Of a stretch of DNA of 64,000 bases, positions 16,380 to 25,033 are shown in pieces. The DNA lies in NCBI GenBank assembly GCA_029212785.1, contig JARGOG010000005.1, forward strand, positions 52,716 to 116,715, in the 5' to 3' direction. The notes beneath the pieces were generated by a model, which was not told the origin of the DNA, did no database searches, and was given only the letters and a program-made list of their open reading frames with translations. Positions within the stretch are counted from its first letter, which is position 1; each line of letters starts with the position of its first letter. The position numbers and the translations under genes are program-made. The stretch is from Thalassobaculaceae bacterium. GTDB taxonomy: Bacteria > Pseudomonadota > Alphaproteobacteria > Thalassobaculales > Thalassobaculaceae.

Positions 16380-17273
16380 ATGAGTAATGCAGCTTTGTCG
16401 GAGGCTGGAGGTCTGCAGGCCCGTCCGCTCACCTCGGTGGTCGGCGCCGAGATCACCGGCATCGACCTCGGCGATGTCAGCGATGCTCATTTCGCCTTCG
16501 TGCGCGAAGCCTTCGACCGCTTTGCCGGGTTGCTGTTCCGCGACCAGGACCTGACGCCGGATCAGCTCGTGGCGTTTAGCCGGCGGTTCGGCGATCTCGA
16601 CCACGCCCCGGTGATGGAAAACGGCCGCACCGCTGTGCCGGGCCTGCCGGAGGTCTATCTCGTCTCCAACATCAAGGGGTCGGACGGCAAGGAGATCGGC
16701 AGCCTCGGCTCCGGCGAAGCGGTCTGGCACACGGACATGTCCTACCTCGCCGCCCCGCCGGACATCTCGATGCTGCATGCGATCGAGGTGCCGCCGGCCG
16801 GCGGCGATACCTGGCTCTGCGGTATGAACGCCGCCTACCAGGCGCTGCCGGAGGACCTCAAGCGCCGGGTCGAAGGGCTTCGGATCAAGCATGACGGTAC
16901 CTATAATTCCGGTGGCTATGTGCGCCAGGGCGTGACCCCGACCGACGACCCGCGCGAGAGCCCCGGTACCTATCATCCGGTGGTGATCGCCCATCCCCAT
17001 ACCGGTCAGCCGCTGCTTTATCTCGGCCGTCGTCGAATGGCGCATATCGAGGGGCTGGGCCTGGCGGAGTCGGAGGCGCTGCTGGACGAGCTGTGGTCCT
17101 ACGCCACCCAGGAGAAGAGCGCCTACCGCCACAACTGGCGGATCGGCGACGTGCTGATGTGGGACAACCGGGCGACCATGCACCGCCGCGACCCGTTCGA
17201 CGCCTCGGCGCGTCGTCTGATGCGCCGCACCCAGGTGAAGGGCGCGACCAAGCCGGTAGCGTATACGGGATAA
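16380..17273 (+). CDS. TauD/TfdA-family Fe(II)/2-oxoglutarate dioxygenase
   Basis: A 297-residue non-haem iron oxygenase. The facial-triad HxD is WHTDMS (His117, Asp119) and the distal His is in RATMHRRDPFD, with the 2-oxoglutarate-binding Arg in RRLMRRTQVKG. The N-terminal LTSVVGAEITGIDL is the family opening. Relatives hydroxylate taurine, phenoxyacetates or other small acids; the substrate here is not evident. Divergent from the aldo/keto reductase-amidohydrolase pair, so possibly part of one catabolic unit. GGGAGGA precedes the ATG. Confidence 0.9.
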   Translation: MSNAALSEAGGLQARPLTSVVGAEITGIDLGDVSDAHFAFVREAFDRFAGLLFRDQDLTPDQLVAFSRRFGDLDHAPVMENGRTAVPGLPEVYLVSNIKGSDGKEIGSLGSGEAVWHTDMSYLAAPPDISMLHAIEVPPAGGDTWLCGMNAAYQALPEDLKRRVEGLRIKHDGTYNSGGYVRQGVTPTDDPRESPGTYHPVVIAHPHTGQPLLYLGRRRMAHIEGLGLAESEALLDELWSYATQEKSAYRHNWRIGDVLMWDNRATMHRRDPFDASARRLMRRTQVKGATKPVAYTG

Positions 17274-17426
17274 GCGCGTGGAAGGGCCGGGGCGCAGCGG
17301 ACAGCGGGCGCTCACCGATCCGGGTTTTTCGAGTCAGAAACGCAGCACTTCCAAGATAAAGCCGGTAGACTGGGGCGCAGTCTAATGGATCGGGGCGCCG
17401 ATCGCTCGAGATCCGATGGAAACGGC

Positions 17427-19265
17427 ATGCCTGGTCGCCTGAGCCTCTATGTTCTGCTCGCCTGTCTCACCATGGTCGCGAGCCCGGCGGATTGCGGCGA
17501 GCGGTCGGCGCTGGGGCCGATTGCGCTCTCCTCGATCGAGAGTGATACGGGCCTGTTGGACCGATCTGAATTCCTGGTGGAGACCGGCGCGGGGATGTCG
17601 CTGGACGCCGCCCTGCGGTCGCACGGCTGGGAGCTGGCGACGAAGGCTACCTTCAAACGCGGGCTGACCGAGGCCCAGATCTGGATGCATTTCGCGGTGT
17701 TGAACGACTCCGACGAGGCGCGGAAGATCGTCGTCACCCACGACATCATGCGTCTGACCGATTTCACCGCGTATGCGGTCTTTGAAGACGGACAGACCGA
17801 GCGCGCCGACTACGACCCGATGTTGCCCTATGTCGACCGCCCGCTGGCCTATGCCGGACCGGCGGCGGCGCTGACAGTACCGGCCGGAGAGCGGGCCGAG
17901 GTGGTGGTCCGCTTCGGCAACAGTCACCCCATCCCCATTCATCTGAATCTGCGGCTCTGGAGCGAGAGCGGTTTCGATCGCCATACGGTGGCGAATACGG
18001 CGTTCTTCGTCTTCTGGATCGGCTGCCTGGCGACCGCCGCCTGCTTCTGGTTCCTGTACGGCCTTTTCATGCGCCAGGCCCGGATGATCGTCTACGCGGT
18101 CTATATGACGGGGGTCGCCTGTACCTACGTGATCTTCTCCGGGGTCGGCCTGCAGTTGCTGTTCCCCGGCAATTCCTGGTTCCAGCATCTCGGGTTCAAT
18201 TGGGCGATGTTTCTGCTGACCGGTTCGGCGTTCGAGTTCGCCCGGCGCCACCTGGACATCGAGCGCCTGCACCCGCGGCACAATCAGGTCCTGCGGGTCG
18301 CCGTGGCGTTTTATGCGATCGCCACGGTCCTGGCATTCCCGACCAAGCTGCCGACGGCCGAGACCGCGCTGACCTATTTCTCGCTGATCTCGATGCCGCT
18401 CTATATCACCTGGCTGAGTTGGACCGCGTGGCGACGGGACGGGCTGCGATATGCGTCCTGGATGGTGGTTGGTTGGGGGTCTGTATCCCTGTCCTCGCTG
18501 GTGATCATCTGTGTCAGTGCCGAGTTCATTCCGTTCCTGTCGGTGTCGCATATCTTTGTCGCCCGGCTGACCTTCGTCGGCATGGTGTTCGAGAGTCTGC
18601 TGCTGAGCGCGTCGCTGGCACAGTGGCTGCGCGGTCAGGAAGTGCGCCGCGTGGCCGCCGAACATGCCGCCAGTCGCGATGCGCTGACGGGTCTGCTGAA
18701 CCGGCGGGGATTCGACAATCAGGTGCTTCATCTGAAGCAGGGCGGATTGTGGCCGGGCAAGCTTTGGCTGGCGTTGATCGACCTCGACGGCTTCAAGAAC
18801 ATCAACGACACCTTCAGCCACGGGGCCGGTGACTCCGTGCTGACCCATCTCGCCGCCCTGCTGCGCCGGGAGTTTCGCGCCAACGACGTCACCGCCCGCT
18901 TCGGTGGCGAAGAGTTCGTCCTGCTGTTTGAGGCGGAATCGGATGCGGCCGCGCGCAGCGTTGCCGAGCGGGTGCGCCAGCGCTTCGCGGACACGCCGAC
19001 GCGCTACGAAGGGGCGATGATCGCCCATACGCTGAGCGCCGGGCTGGTCCGGGTCGCCGCCGGGCCGAACCGGGACGAAGCGACCCTGATCGCCATGGCC
19101 GATACCGCACTCTACGAAGCCAAGCGGGCCGGTCGGAACCGGGTGCGGGCCTATTCCGATATCCCGGATGTGGGACCGCAGGACGGCCAGGGCGATGCGA
19201 TCAACCCGGAGCCGGCGCCCCTGAATGCGCCGCCGGCACTCGACGCGGTTATTGTGCGTAGCTGA
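17427..19265 (+). CDS. Membrane diguanylate cyclase (7TMR-DISM sensor plus GGDEF)
   Basis: Makes cyclic di-GMP. A signal-like N-terminus is followed by a periplasmic 7TMR-DISMED2-type beta domain (residues about 40-190, e.g. AQIWMHFAVLNDSDEARKIV), seven helices (about 195-410) and a GGDEF domain. The catalytic loop RFGGEEFVLLF is intact. RAND, five residues before GGEEF, is an RxxD inhibitory I-site, so product feedback is expected. DALTGLLNRRGF and DLDGFKNINDTFSHGAGD are also typical. I start at 17427 (MPGRLSLYVLL) rather than 17385 because the signal sequence begins there. The 3' end overlaps the convergent Lrp gene by 17 bp. Confidence 0.93.
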   Translation: MPGRLSLYVLLACLTMVASPADCGERSALGPIALSSIESDTGLLDRSEFLVETGAGMSLDAALRSHGWELATKATFKRGLTEAQIWMHFAVLNDSDEARKIVVTHDIMRLTDFTAYAVFEDGQTERADYDPMLPYVDRPLAYAGPAAALTVPAGERAEVVVRFGNSHPIPIHLNLRLWSESGFDRHTVANTAFFVFWIGCLATAACFWFLYGLFMRQARMIVYAVYMTGVACTYVIFSGVGLQLLFPGNSWFQHLGFNWAMFLLTGSAFEFARRHLDIERLHPRHNQVLRVAVAFYAIATVLAFPTKLPTAETALTYFSLISMPLYITWLSWTAWRRDGLRYASWMVVGWGSVSLSSLVIICVSAEFIPFLSVSHIFVARLTFVGMVFESLLLSASLAQWLRGQEVRRVAAEHAASRDALTGLLNRRGFDNQVLHLKQGGLWPGKLWLALIDLDGFKNINDTFSHGAGDSVLTHLAALLRREFRANDVTARFGGEEFVLLFEAESDAAARSVAERVRQRFADTPTRYEGAMIAHTLSAGLVRVAAGPNRDEATLIAMADTALYEAKRAGRNRVRAYSDIPDVGPQDGQGDAINPEPAPLNAPPALDAVIVRS

Positions 19266-19710
19266 GCGGCAGGCGGGTGGAGAACTTGATCTCCTCCATC
19301 GCGAAATTCGAACTCACATCCATCAGCGGGACCGCGGTGATCAGACGCTTGTAGATCGCGTCGTAGGTGGCGATATCCGGCACGACGACCTTGAGCACAT
19401 AGTCGATATCGCCGCTCATCCGGTAGACCTCGACGATCTCGTCGATATCCTCGACCGTGCGGGCGAACTGCTCCAGCCACTCCATGTCGTGGCGGTTGGT
19501 TCGGACCCGCACGATGACCGTGACGCCGAGCGCGATCTTCTCGCGGTCCAGCAGCGCCACTCGACGGCGGATCACCCCATCCTTCTCCAGGCGCTGGATC
19601 CGGCGCCAGCACGGCGTGGTCGACAGCCCGACCGCCTCGGCGATCTCGGCCAATGCCAGCCCCGCGTCATCCTGTAGAAGGTTCAGTATTTTATGATCTA
19701 CGTAATCCAT
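19249..19710 (-). CDS. Lrp/AsnC-family transcriptional regulator
   Basis: A 153-residue regulator with N-terminal helix-turn-helix (KILNLLQDDAGLALAEIAEAVGLSTTPCWRRIQRLEKDGVI) and C-terminal ligand-binding RAM domain (VYRMSGDIDYVLKVVVPDIATYDAIY). Such proteins sense amino acids. It opens towards a small DUF6356 gene on the other strand with an AT-rich gap of about 100 bp, so autoregulation from there is plausible. Target genes are not evident. Confidence 0.93.
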   Translation of the reverse strand: MDYVDHKILNLLQDDAGLALAEIAEAVGLSTTPCWRRIQRLEKDGVIRRRVALLDREKIALGVTVIVRVRTNRHDMEWLEQFARTVEDIDEIVEVYRMSGDIDYVLKVVVPDIATYDAIYKRLITAVPLMDVSSNFAMEEIKFSTRLPLSYAQ

Positions 19711-19812
19711 AGTAAAATATTCTACAGATCGACCGAGATATTACAATAAAAGCAAACTACTTCGCGGTGAATGCAGGCACAATTGGCTCAGCCCGTTGAG
19801 AAGGAGACCGTC

Positions 19813-20046
19813 ATGCGTCTGTTCACCCAGCATCCCGAGAGTGTCGGCGAGACCTATGTCGAGCATTTCGGCATGGCGAGCGGCTTCGGCGCCCGCATGA
19901 TCCTCGGCGGGTTCGCCTGCATGGTGCACGGCGTGCTGCCGTTCCTGTTCACCAAGACCGGCAGCCGGATCATTACCGATCTGCATGGCCGCATGGTCAC
20001 CCAGCGCAGCCGCCACGCCGCGTCGGACAGCCGCCAGACCGCCTGA
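19813..20046 (+). CDS. DUF6356 family protein, small membrane-associated
   Basis: A 77-residue protein beginning MRLFTQHPESVGETYVEHF, with one hydrophobic segment around residues 21-40 (ARMILGGFACMVHGVLPFLF). This opening and layout match DUF6356, a conserved alphaproteobacterial family of unknown function. The ATG at 19813 follows GAGAAGGAGACC, a good ribosome-binding site; the in-frame codon at 19771 has none. It stands between the divergent Lrp gene and a convergent dioxygenase-like gene. Confidence 0.8.
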   Translation: MRLFTQHPESVGETYVEHFGMASGFGARMILGGFACMVHGVLPFLFTKTGSRIITDLHGRMVTQRSRHAASDSRQTA

Positions 20047-20052
20047 CCTCTC

Positions 20053-20409
20053 TCAGTCGAAGATCGACAGGATGAGCGGGTAGGACTTCCCGAGAAAGAC
20101 CGTGTGGTCGCGATGGTCCGCGAGGCCGTCGCCTGTATTGGGGTGGATGAAGACGTCCAGGCCGCCCCGGTTGAGAGCGAGCCAGGGCAGGATCTCCGCC
20201 AACTGATCCGGCGCGAAGGCGATCTGATAGCTCCACATCGGATGCGGGCCCACCGGCTTCTCATGGAACCGGCCCATCTCGGCCAACGGAAATGCCTCCT
20301 CGACGCGCCCGTAAAGGTCACGCGCCGCCGCGGCCGTCTCCGCGCCGAAATAGACATGGGCGTGCCAACTGTCGATCGCATCGATGCCGGTCTTGGGTGT
20401 TTCGCTCAT
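20053..20409 (-). CDS. DOPA 4,5-dioxygenase family protein
   Basis: A 118-residue protein of the vicinal-oxygen-chelate-like DOPA dioxygenase family (PF08883). Conserved metal-site histidines appear in SWHAHVYFG and DVFIHPNTGDGLADHRDH, with GPHPMWSYQIAF between. Eukaryotic relatives cleave DOPA for betalain pigments; bacterial ones are small extradiol ring-cleavage enzymes of unproven substrate. It lies alone, convergent with the DUF6356 gene. Confidence 0.85.
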   Translation of the reverse strand: MSETPKTGIDAIDSWHAHVYFGAETAAAARDLYGRVEEAFPLAEMGRFHEKPVGPHPMWSYQIAFAPDQLAEILPWLALNRGGLDVFIHPNTGDGLADHRDHTVFLGKSYPLILSIFD

Positions 20410-20661
20410 AGCATCCCCTTTCCTTCGATCCGCCGAGCCTAGCCGATTTCGCCGTCGGACGGAGATGGGAGATCGGCGTGTGGGAAATCACAGGGCCCTC
20501 GAAGACCTATCGTGGCCGGTATCCGAGTCGCGGATCGCCCAGTGATTTCATAGACCGGTCGAAGTCAACGCGTCCCGCGAGTCGCGGGCTTCCCATCGCC
20601 CGCATTCGATTGTCTCCCTAGGGTTGAACTCTTCGCACCAGCGGCAGTTGGGGACATCACG

Positions 20662-21447
20662 ATGGCTGAGAGCGCATTCCTGGCCGGAATCGGGCCAATC
20701 CATGCAGAATGCGAGTCAAGACGCGGCGAGATCCAGGAATCTCTGATTCGCGTCGACCGCGACTTTCATCAGCGCAAGCTCGACCTGAAGGCCTGCGACG
20801 ATATCGATACCTTCAAGTCACGGTTGAGGGAAGTCGGCAAATACGTGCCGAGCGCCTTCGACAGTCAGTTCAAGCCCGCCAAGGTGGGGGACTGTATCGG
20901 CCTGACGGTGCGCGACGCGGACGGAATCGCCGCGACGATCGGCGTGCGGCTGTACCGTTTCACCGTGACGTCGCTCGCCGACCAGCTCGAAACCCTGAGC
21001 CTGTTCTATAGCAACCCGGCCGAGCAGATGGTCCCGGGCGAGCGGATGAGCATCCAGGGCGACGCCGACGCCTATGCCTCGCGGATCGGCGAGAAGGTGT
21101 ACTGGACCGGTGGGCTCTGGGTGCGCCCCGACCTGCGCGGCCGTCAGACGAATTTCCCCAAGATCCTCGGCATCGCCGCCGGCTCCATGGCCCATGCGCG
21201 GTGGGGCCGTGTCGGAATGGTCAGTGTCACCGAGAAGGTGATGGTGGAGCGCGGCCTGGTGTCCAAGAGCTACGACATACAGCATATCCTCGACAGCATC
21301 GTGTGGACCCACCCGGCCCGTCCGGAGAAGCGGGAATGGGTGCTGATCGCCAAGGATTCCGACTACATCGCCCGGCAGACGCTGTCGCACAGCGCGGGCG
21401 ACGTGCCGCTGGTCTATCGCGAGGAGGAACGTCGGCGGATCGCCTGA
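20662..21447 (+). CDS. Unrecognised protein, possibly GNAT-like
   Basis: 261 residues, soluble. I do not recognise it. The N-terminal third is charged and helical. Residues about 150-185 (YWTGGLWVRPDLRGRQTNFPKILGIAAGSMAHARWG) recall the acetyl-CoA-binding R-G-x-x segment of GNAT N-acetyltransferases, and VTEKVMVERGLVSKSYD could be the following strand-helix. That link is weak. GGGGA precedes the ATG. A CCCGCG/CGCGGG hairpin lies at 20574-20588 upstream. It ends 57 bp from a convergent gene that is also unrecognised. Confidence 0.6.
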   Translation: MAESAFLAGIGPIHAECESRRGEIQESLIRVDRDFHQRKLDLKACDDIDTFKSRLREVGKYVPSAFDSQFKPAKVGDCIGLTVRDADGIAATIGVRLYRFTVTSLADQLETLSLFYSNPAEQMVPGERMSIQGDADAYASRIGEKVYWTGGLWVRPDLRGRQTNFPKILGIAAGSMAHARWGRVGMVSVTEKVMVERGLVSKSYDIQHILDSIVWTHPARPEKREWVLIAKDSDYIARQTLSHSAGDVPLVYREEERRRIA

Positions 21448-21504
21448 CGGACCGGCGGGCAGGCGTTGCCGAAGGACAGGAGCGCCGGAGCCGGGCGGTC
21501 GCGT

Positions 21505-22407
21505 TCAGGCCGCTCGGCGGGCCTGCGGCAGCGGCGTGAGCAGGGCGATGACCGCTTGGCCGGCGGGCTGGAAGCGGCTCTTCGGGAGGTCGACCGGGAC
21601 GGATATCCGGTACCACTCGAACTCCTTGAGGCCGTCGCTGGCCAATACCACGCCCTCGCAGTGCTCAACCACCGGTTCGCGGGCGTCCAGCGCGCTTCGG
21701 GTGGATGCCTTGACGGATTCGATCATGCCGCGATCGGGTACGACCTGATCCAGCGTGCCGCCCTGGAAGCCGCGCCAGGTCGCCGGGTCCCACGGCGCGT
21801 TCGGCGATCCCTTGTAACTCAGCAGCCGGAATGTCTCGCCATGGGGAACCATGACCTTGATGCTGCGTTCGATGCCCCGGTCCGCCAGAAATTCGGAGAC
21901 CGGCGCGCCCAGGGCGCCACTGGACTCGCGCCAGGCCGCGATCAGCTTGTTCGCGACCGGATCACCGAGAGAGGTCAGGCTGGCGACGTCCAAGCGACCG
22001 CGCCGGATCGAGTCCTGGGGCGATCGTGGATCGGCGATTTCCATGCATTTCAGAACCAGGCTGATCAACCGGCTCGGCCGATCGTCGGAAATCTTCGTGG
22101 TGCCAAGCGGCGTCGTGACCTCGATGCAGCGCAGGCGCAAGCTATCCGAGGTCTGCGCCTCCTCATGGGTCAGTCGGTGCAACAAGGTATCGAGCGCGCC
22201 GATGCGAACAGACCGCGTGTCGAAGGAATATTCCTCGAAGGCACCGATGGTCGTGCAGCGGATCCAGCCCATCGTATGGATGGCGAATTCGCTGACGTCT
22301 TCGCCCAGCCGTCCCAGCTTCGCCGCCAAATCGGCTACCTGCCCACTCTCATCGATCCAGTGAGTGGTGATGCCGATCAAGCCGGTTATGCGGCTGCCGT
22401 TGAACAT
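21505..22407 (-). CDS. Unrecognised protein, possible PAS-like C-terminal half
   Basis: 300 residues, soluble. No family is recognised with confidence. The segment WRGFQGGTLDQVVPDRGMIESVKASTRSALDAREPVVEH, followed by FEWYRISVPVDL, has the strand-helix-strand spacing of PAS-like sensory proteins in this lineage. The N-terminal half (SVRIGALDTLLHRLTHEEAQ; SRLISLVLKCMEIADPR) is mostly helical. It is divergent from the sulfotransferase-like gene across a 196-bp gap holding an AT-rich promoter-like patch (22430-22490). Confidence 0.55.
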   Translation of the reverse strand: MFNGSRITGLIGITTHWIDESGQVADLAAKLGRLGEDVSEFAIHTMGWIRCTTIGAFEEYSFDTRSVRIGALDTLLHRLTHEEAQTSDSLRLRCIEVTTPLGTTKISDDRPSRLISLVLKCMEIADPRSPQDSIRRGRLDVASLTSLGDPVANKLIAAWRESSGALGAPVSEFLADRGIERSIKVMVPHGETFRLLSYKGSPNAPWDPATWRGFQGGTLDQVVPDRGMIESVKASTRSALDAREPVVEHCEGVVLASDGLKEFEWYRISVPVDLPKSRFQPAGQAVIALLTPLPQARRAA

Positions 22408-22603
22408 TGTACAAACCCTGAGTTGGTCTCTCTATATGATCGCTTGTATGCAGTTTCGGTCAAGATCGTTGTGGTGAAAATATAAGCATTGCAACGATTC
22501 GCGGGCATCTTTCCACCAAGACTTGCAGTCGAACGCGAAACGGTTGAAACTCTTTCACGATGTGCCGCGATGCTTGTCGCCCGTTGCCCCATGGGAATGG
22601 TAG

Positions 22604-23221
22604 ATGCGTAATTTTCTCCTGATCGCAGGACCGGTGACCGATCCAAACCGGTTCATGACAGAGTTGGGCCGTCACCCGGATATTGCCGCTCTACCGCCGG
22701 TCACCCTGGGGAACGCGCTCCATGCCGTGGCCCGGCGGGCGGTGGATGCGGCCTCTGGCGGGCCGCGCACGGGTGACGCACTGCTGGCCCTGGCGCGTGA
22801 GCAGGGGGGGGCCGCGCTGGCCTCGTATTTCTCCTCGCTTCGGACCTCGACCGGCAGACCCGCCGTGGTCCTGTATGATCCGAGTGGCCCCATGTTTCCC
22901 CTGCTGAACCCGCCGGGTATCGACCTGCTGCTCCTGACCCGGGATCCCGAGGCGGTGGCGAGAGCCGTTGGCGCCGGGGCGATGCCGCAGGTGATCGATG
23001 CGGCGCGCAAGGCGCTCGACGCGTTCGAGCGGCGGGTGGCTGGTTTCGGCGTTGACCCGGAGCGTATTCACACGGTCGACGAAGGTGGGTTGCGCGAGGC
23101 ACCGGCGGCCGTCTGGCCGGAGATCTGCCGAATGCTCGATGTCGACGACGAGGAGCAGACAATCGCCGGTATGATCCGGCCGATGGCGGCGCCATGGAGT
23201 CTGCGCGGCGGGCTGATCTGA
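22604..23221 (+). CDS. Sulfotransferase-like protein with degenerate nucleotide-binding motif
   Basis: 205 residues. The opening FLLIAGPVTDPNRFMTELGRHPDI has the position and ending (RHPDI) of the 5'-phosphosulfate loop of bacterial sulfotransferases (GxPRSGTT...HPDI), but the Ser-Gly-Thr core is missing. The C-terminal EICRMLDVDDEE also resembles that family. It may therefore be an inactive or repurposed relative, or I may be misled by a short match. GGGAATGG precedes the ATG. No clear operon partner. Confidence 0.5.
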   Translation: MRNFLLIAGPVTDPNRFMTELGRHPDIAALPPVTLGNALHAVARRAVDAASGGPRTGDALLALAREQGGAALASYFSSLRTSTGRPAVVLYDPSGPMFPLLNPPGIDLLLLTRDPEAVARAVGAGAMPQVIDAARKALDAFERRVAGFGVDPERIHTVDEGGLREAPAAVWPEICRMLDVDDEEQTIAGMIRPMAAPWSLRGGLI

Positions 23222-23365
23222 GCGGTTTTTCCGTCCGGTAAGAAAAATTACCGATACAACCGACAATTCGGGCGTCAATCCCGGCCACGCGCCGTCGATT
23301 GCGGTCGAACGACGTCCGTCGCATCATCATCGGCAATTCCGCAACGCCGACCGACGGGGGACTGC

Positions 23366-24310
23366 ATGACCCATCATCTTCTCAAGGCTTCGCCGGAGAC
23401 CTGCCACTGGGGCTGGTTCGACGCGGGGATGGCACCCGTCCTCACCATCGCCAGCGGCGACACGGTGACGGTCGAGACCGTCTCCGGCGCGCCCGAGGAT
23501 CTTCCAGGCGACGGCTACCACATTCCACCGGAGCTTCTCGACATCCATGCCCGCTCCGAGCGCCGCATGCCGGGCCACCTGCTGACCGGCCCGATCGCCG
23601 TGGAGGGTGCGGTGCCGGGCGACGTCCTGGAGATCCGGCTGCACGACATCAAGCTGCGCCAGGACTGGGGCTATACCAAGGTCAGGCCGCTGGCCGGCGC
23701 GCTGCCTGAGGATTTCGACGAGCCCGACCGCATGACGGTGGATCTGGACGCCGGGCGCAATATCGGTCGTCTGCCCTGGGGCACGGAATTGCCGCTCAGG
23801 CCGTTCTTCGGCGTGATCGGCGTGGCACCGCCGGCCGGCTGGGGCGCGATCTCGACGATCCAGCCGCGCAAGAACGGCGGCAATCTGGACAACAAGGAAC
23901 TGATCGCCGGCACCACCCTCTATCTGCCGGTCTGGACCGACGGGGCGAAGCTGTCGTTCGGCGACGGGCACGGAGTGCAGGGAGACGGAGAGGTCTGTGT
24001 CACCGCCATCGAAACGGCGCTGGAGGGCGAGATCGAGGTTCACCTGCGCAAGGACCTGTCCTGGGACTATCCGCATGCCGAAACACCCGATGCCCGGATC
24101 ACCATGGGCATGAATGCGGACCTGGATGATGCGGCGAGCCACGCGCTGCGGCAGATGATCGACTGGATCGTCGACACCACAAATCTATCGCGTAGTCAGG
24201 CGTTCATGCTGATGAGTCTTGCGGCCGACGTCCGCGTCACCCAACTCGTGAACCAGGAGAAGGGCATCCACGTGGTGCTCCCGAAATCCGCGCTCGGCGG
24301 CGCAGCATAG
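23366..24310 (+). CDS. Acetamidase/formamidase family protein
   Basis: A 314-residue amidase of the FmdA/AmdA family (PF03069), which releases ammonia from formamide or short amides. Typical segments are GHLLTGPIAVEGAVPGDVLEI, FFGVIGVAPP, NGGNLDNKELIAGTTLYLPV (with NxGNxD) and FGDGHGVQGDGEVC, followed by MLMSLAADVRVTQLVN. The length and motif order agree with the family. It is followed after 19 bp by an alpha/beta-hydrolase-fold gene and is probably in the same operon. Confidence 0.9.
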   Translation: MTHHLLKASPETCHWGWFDAGMAPVLTIASGDTVTVETVSGAPEDLPGDGYHIPPELLDIHARSERRMPGHLLTGPIAVEGAVPGDVLEIRLHDIKLRQDWGYTKVRPLAGALPEDFDEPDRMTVDLDAGRNIGRLPWGTELPLRPFFGVIGVAPPAGWGAISTIQPRKNGGNLDNKELIAGTTLYLPVWTDGAKLSFGDGHGVQGDGEVCVTAIETALEGEIEVHLRKDLSWDYPHAETPDARITMGMNADLDDAASHALRQMIDWIVDTTNLSRSQAFMLMSLAADVRVTQLVNQEKGIHVVLPKSALGGAA

Positions 24311-24329
24311 GCAGACTTGGTGGAACGGC

Positions 24330-24890
24330 ATGAAATCTTCTGAGGCGACGATTCTGGTCCTGCCGGGGCTTGGCGGTGGGACGGAAGAGCATTGGTACGC
24401 CCGCTGGCAGGCCGGATTGCGGACCGCGGAATGGGTCGGGCTCGACGACTGGTCGGAGCCGGCGCGCGAGGCGTATGCCGCGGCGATCGCGGATGCCGTC
24501 GCCCGCGCCGGTCGTCCGGTGGTTCTGGTCGGCCATGGCTACGGATCGCTAGCTGCGGTCCATGCCGCCCCCCAACTTGCGGGCGGCAAGGTCCGCGGCG
24601 CCTTCCTGGCGGCGGTGCCGGATATCGAGGCGGCGGGACCTGTTCATCAGGTGGCGGCCTCCTATCGGCCGCTGCCGCGTGACCCGCTGCCGTTTCCTTC
24701 GCTTGTGCTGGCCAGCCGGAACGATCCGCACTGCGCCTTCGGCGTGGCGGAGGATCTGGCCGCCGCCTGGGGCTCCCGGCTGGTCGATCTTCGGGGAACC
24801 GGCCATGTCGCCCCGGATAGCGGCCCTGGACCGTGGCCCGAGGGACTGATGACCTTCGGCAAGTTCCTGCAGCAGCTCAGTCCGGCCTGA
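24330..24890 (+). CDS. RBBP9/YdeN-like alpha/beta hydrolase, nucleophile missing
   Basis: 186 residues, matching the RBBP9/YdeN serine-hydrolase family in length and order: ILVLPGLGGGTEEHWYARWQ, then the nucleophile elbow, ASRNDPHC (Asp132) and GTGHVAPDSG (His159). The elbow reads G-H-G-Y-G at residues 68-72 where active members have G-H-S-x-G, so the catalytic Ser is replaced by Gly70. Ser73 follows and could in principle substitute, but its geometry is wrong for the fold. It is likely a non-catalytic or altered member, coupled to the formamidase-family gene. Confidence 0.8.
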   Translation: MKSSEATILVLPGLGGGTEEHWYARWQAGLRTAEWVGLDDWSEPAREAYAAAIADAVARAGRPVVLVGHGYGSLAAVHAAPQLAGGKVRGAFLAAVPDIEAAGPVHQVAASYRPLPRDPLPFPSLVLASRNDPHCAFGVAEDLAAAWGSRLVDLRGTGHVAPDSGPGPWPEGLMTFGKFLQQLSPA

Positions 24891-24912
24891 AGGCTCCACG
24901 CCCGGAACCACC

Positions 24913-24955
24913 CGACTTCCTGAACGGTCGGCCTAGGTCCGGAGGATCCAGGTCC
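24913..24955. repeat. Dispersed hairpin repeat, degenerate copy C
   Basis: CGACTTCCTGAA...GGATCCAGG, the reverse orientation of the repeat at 8167-8211, with mutated outer arms. It faces copy B 24 bp away, so the two form an inverted pair between convergent genes. Confidence 0.5.
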
Positions 24956-24978
24956 TATCTTGAATGGAGCCCGCACGT

Positions 24979-25014
24979 GGATCCTGGATCGCGCTCGGCG
25001 CGTCCAGGAAGTCG
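24979..25014. repeat. Dispersed hairpin repeat, copy B
   Basis: Outer arms TCCTGGA (24982-24988) and TCCAGGA (25003-25009), inner GCGC/GCGC stem with a TCG loop, then AGTCGA. Same layout as copy A. Placed between convergent genes. Confidence 0.7.
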
Positions 25015-25033
25015 AAGGCGCGGAGGCGGATCG

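Noticed and set aside
16272..17315. Upstream extension of the aldo/keto reductase frame
   Set aside because: Antisense to the TauD-type dioxygenase; the ATG at 16271 has the ribosome-binding site and family opening.
20574..20588. CCCGCG/CGCGGG hairpin before the GNAT-like gene as a riboswitch or terminator
   Set aside because: Only a 6-bp stem without T-run or conserved surrounding structure; too little to claim.
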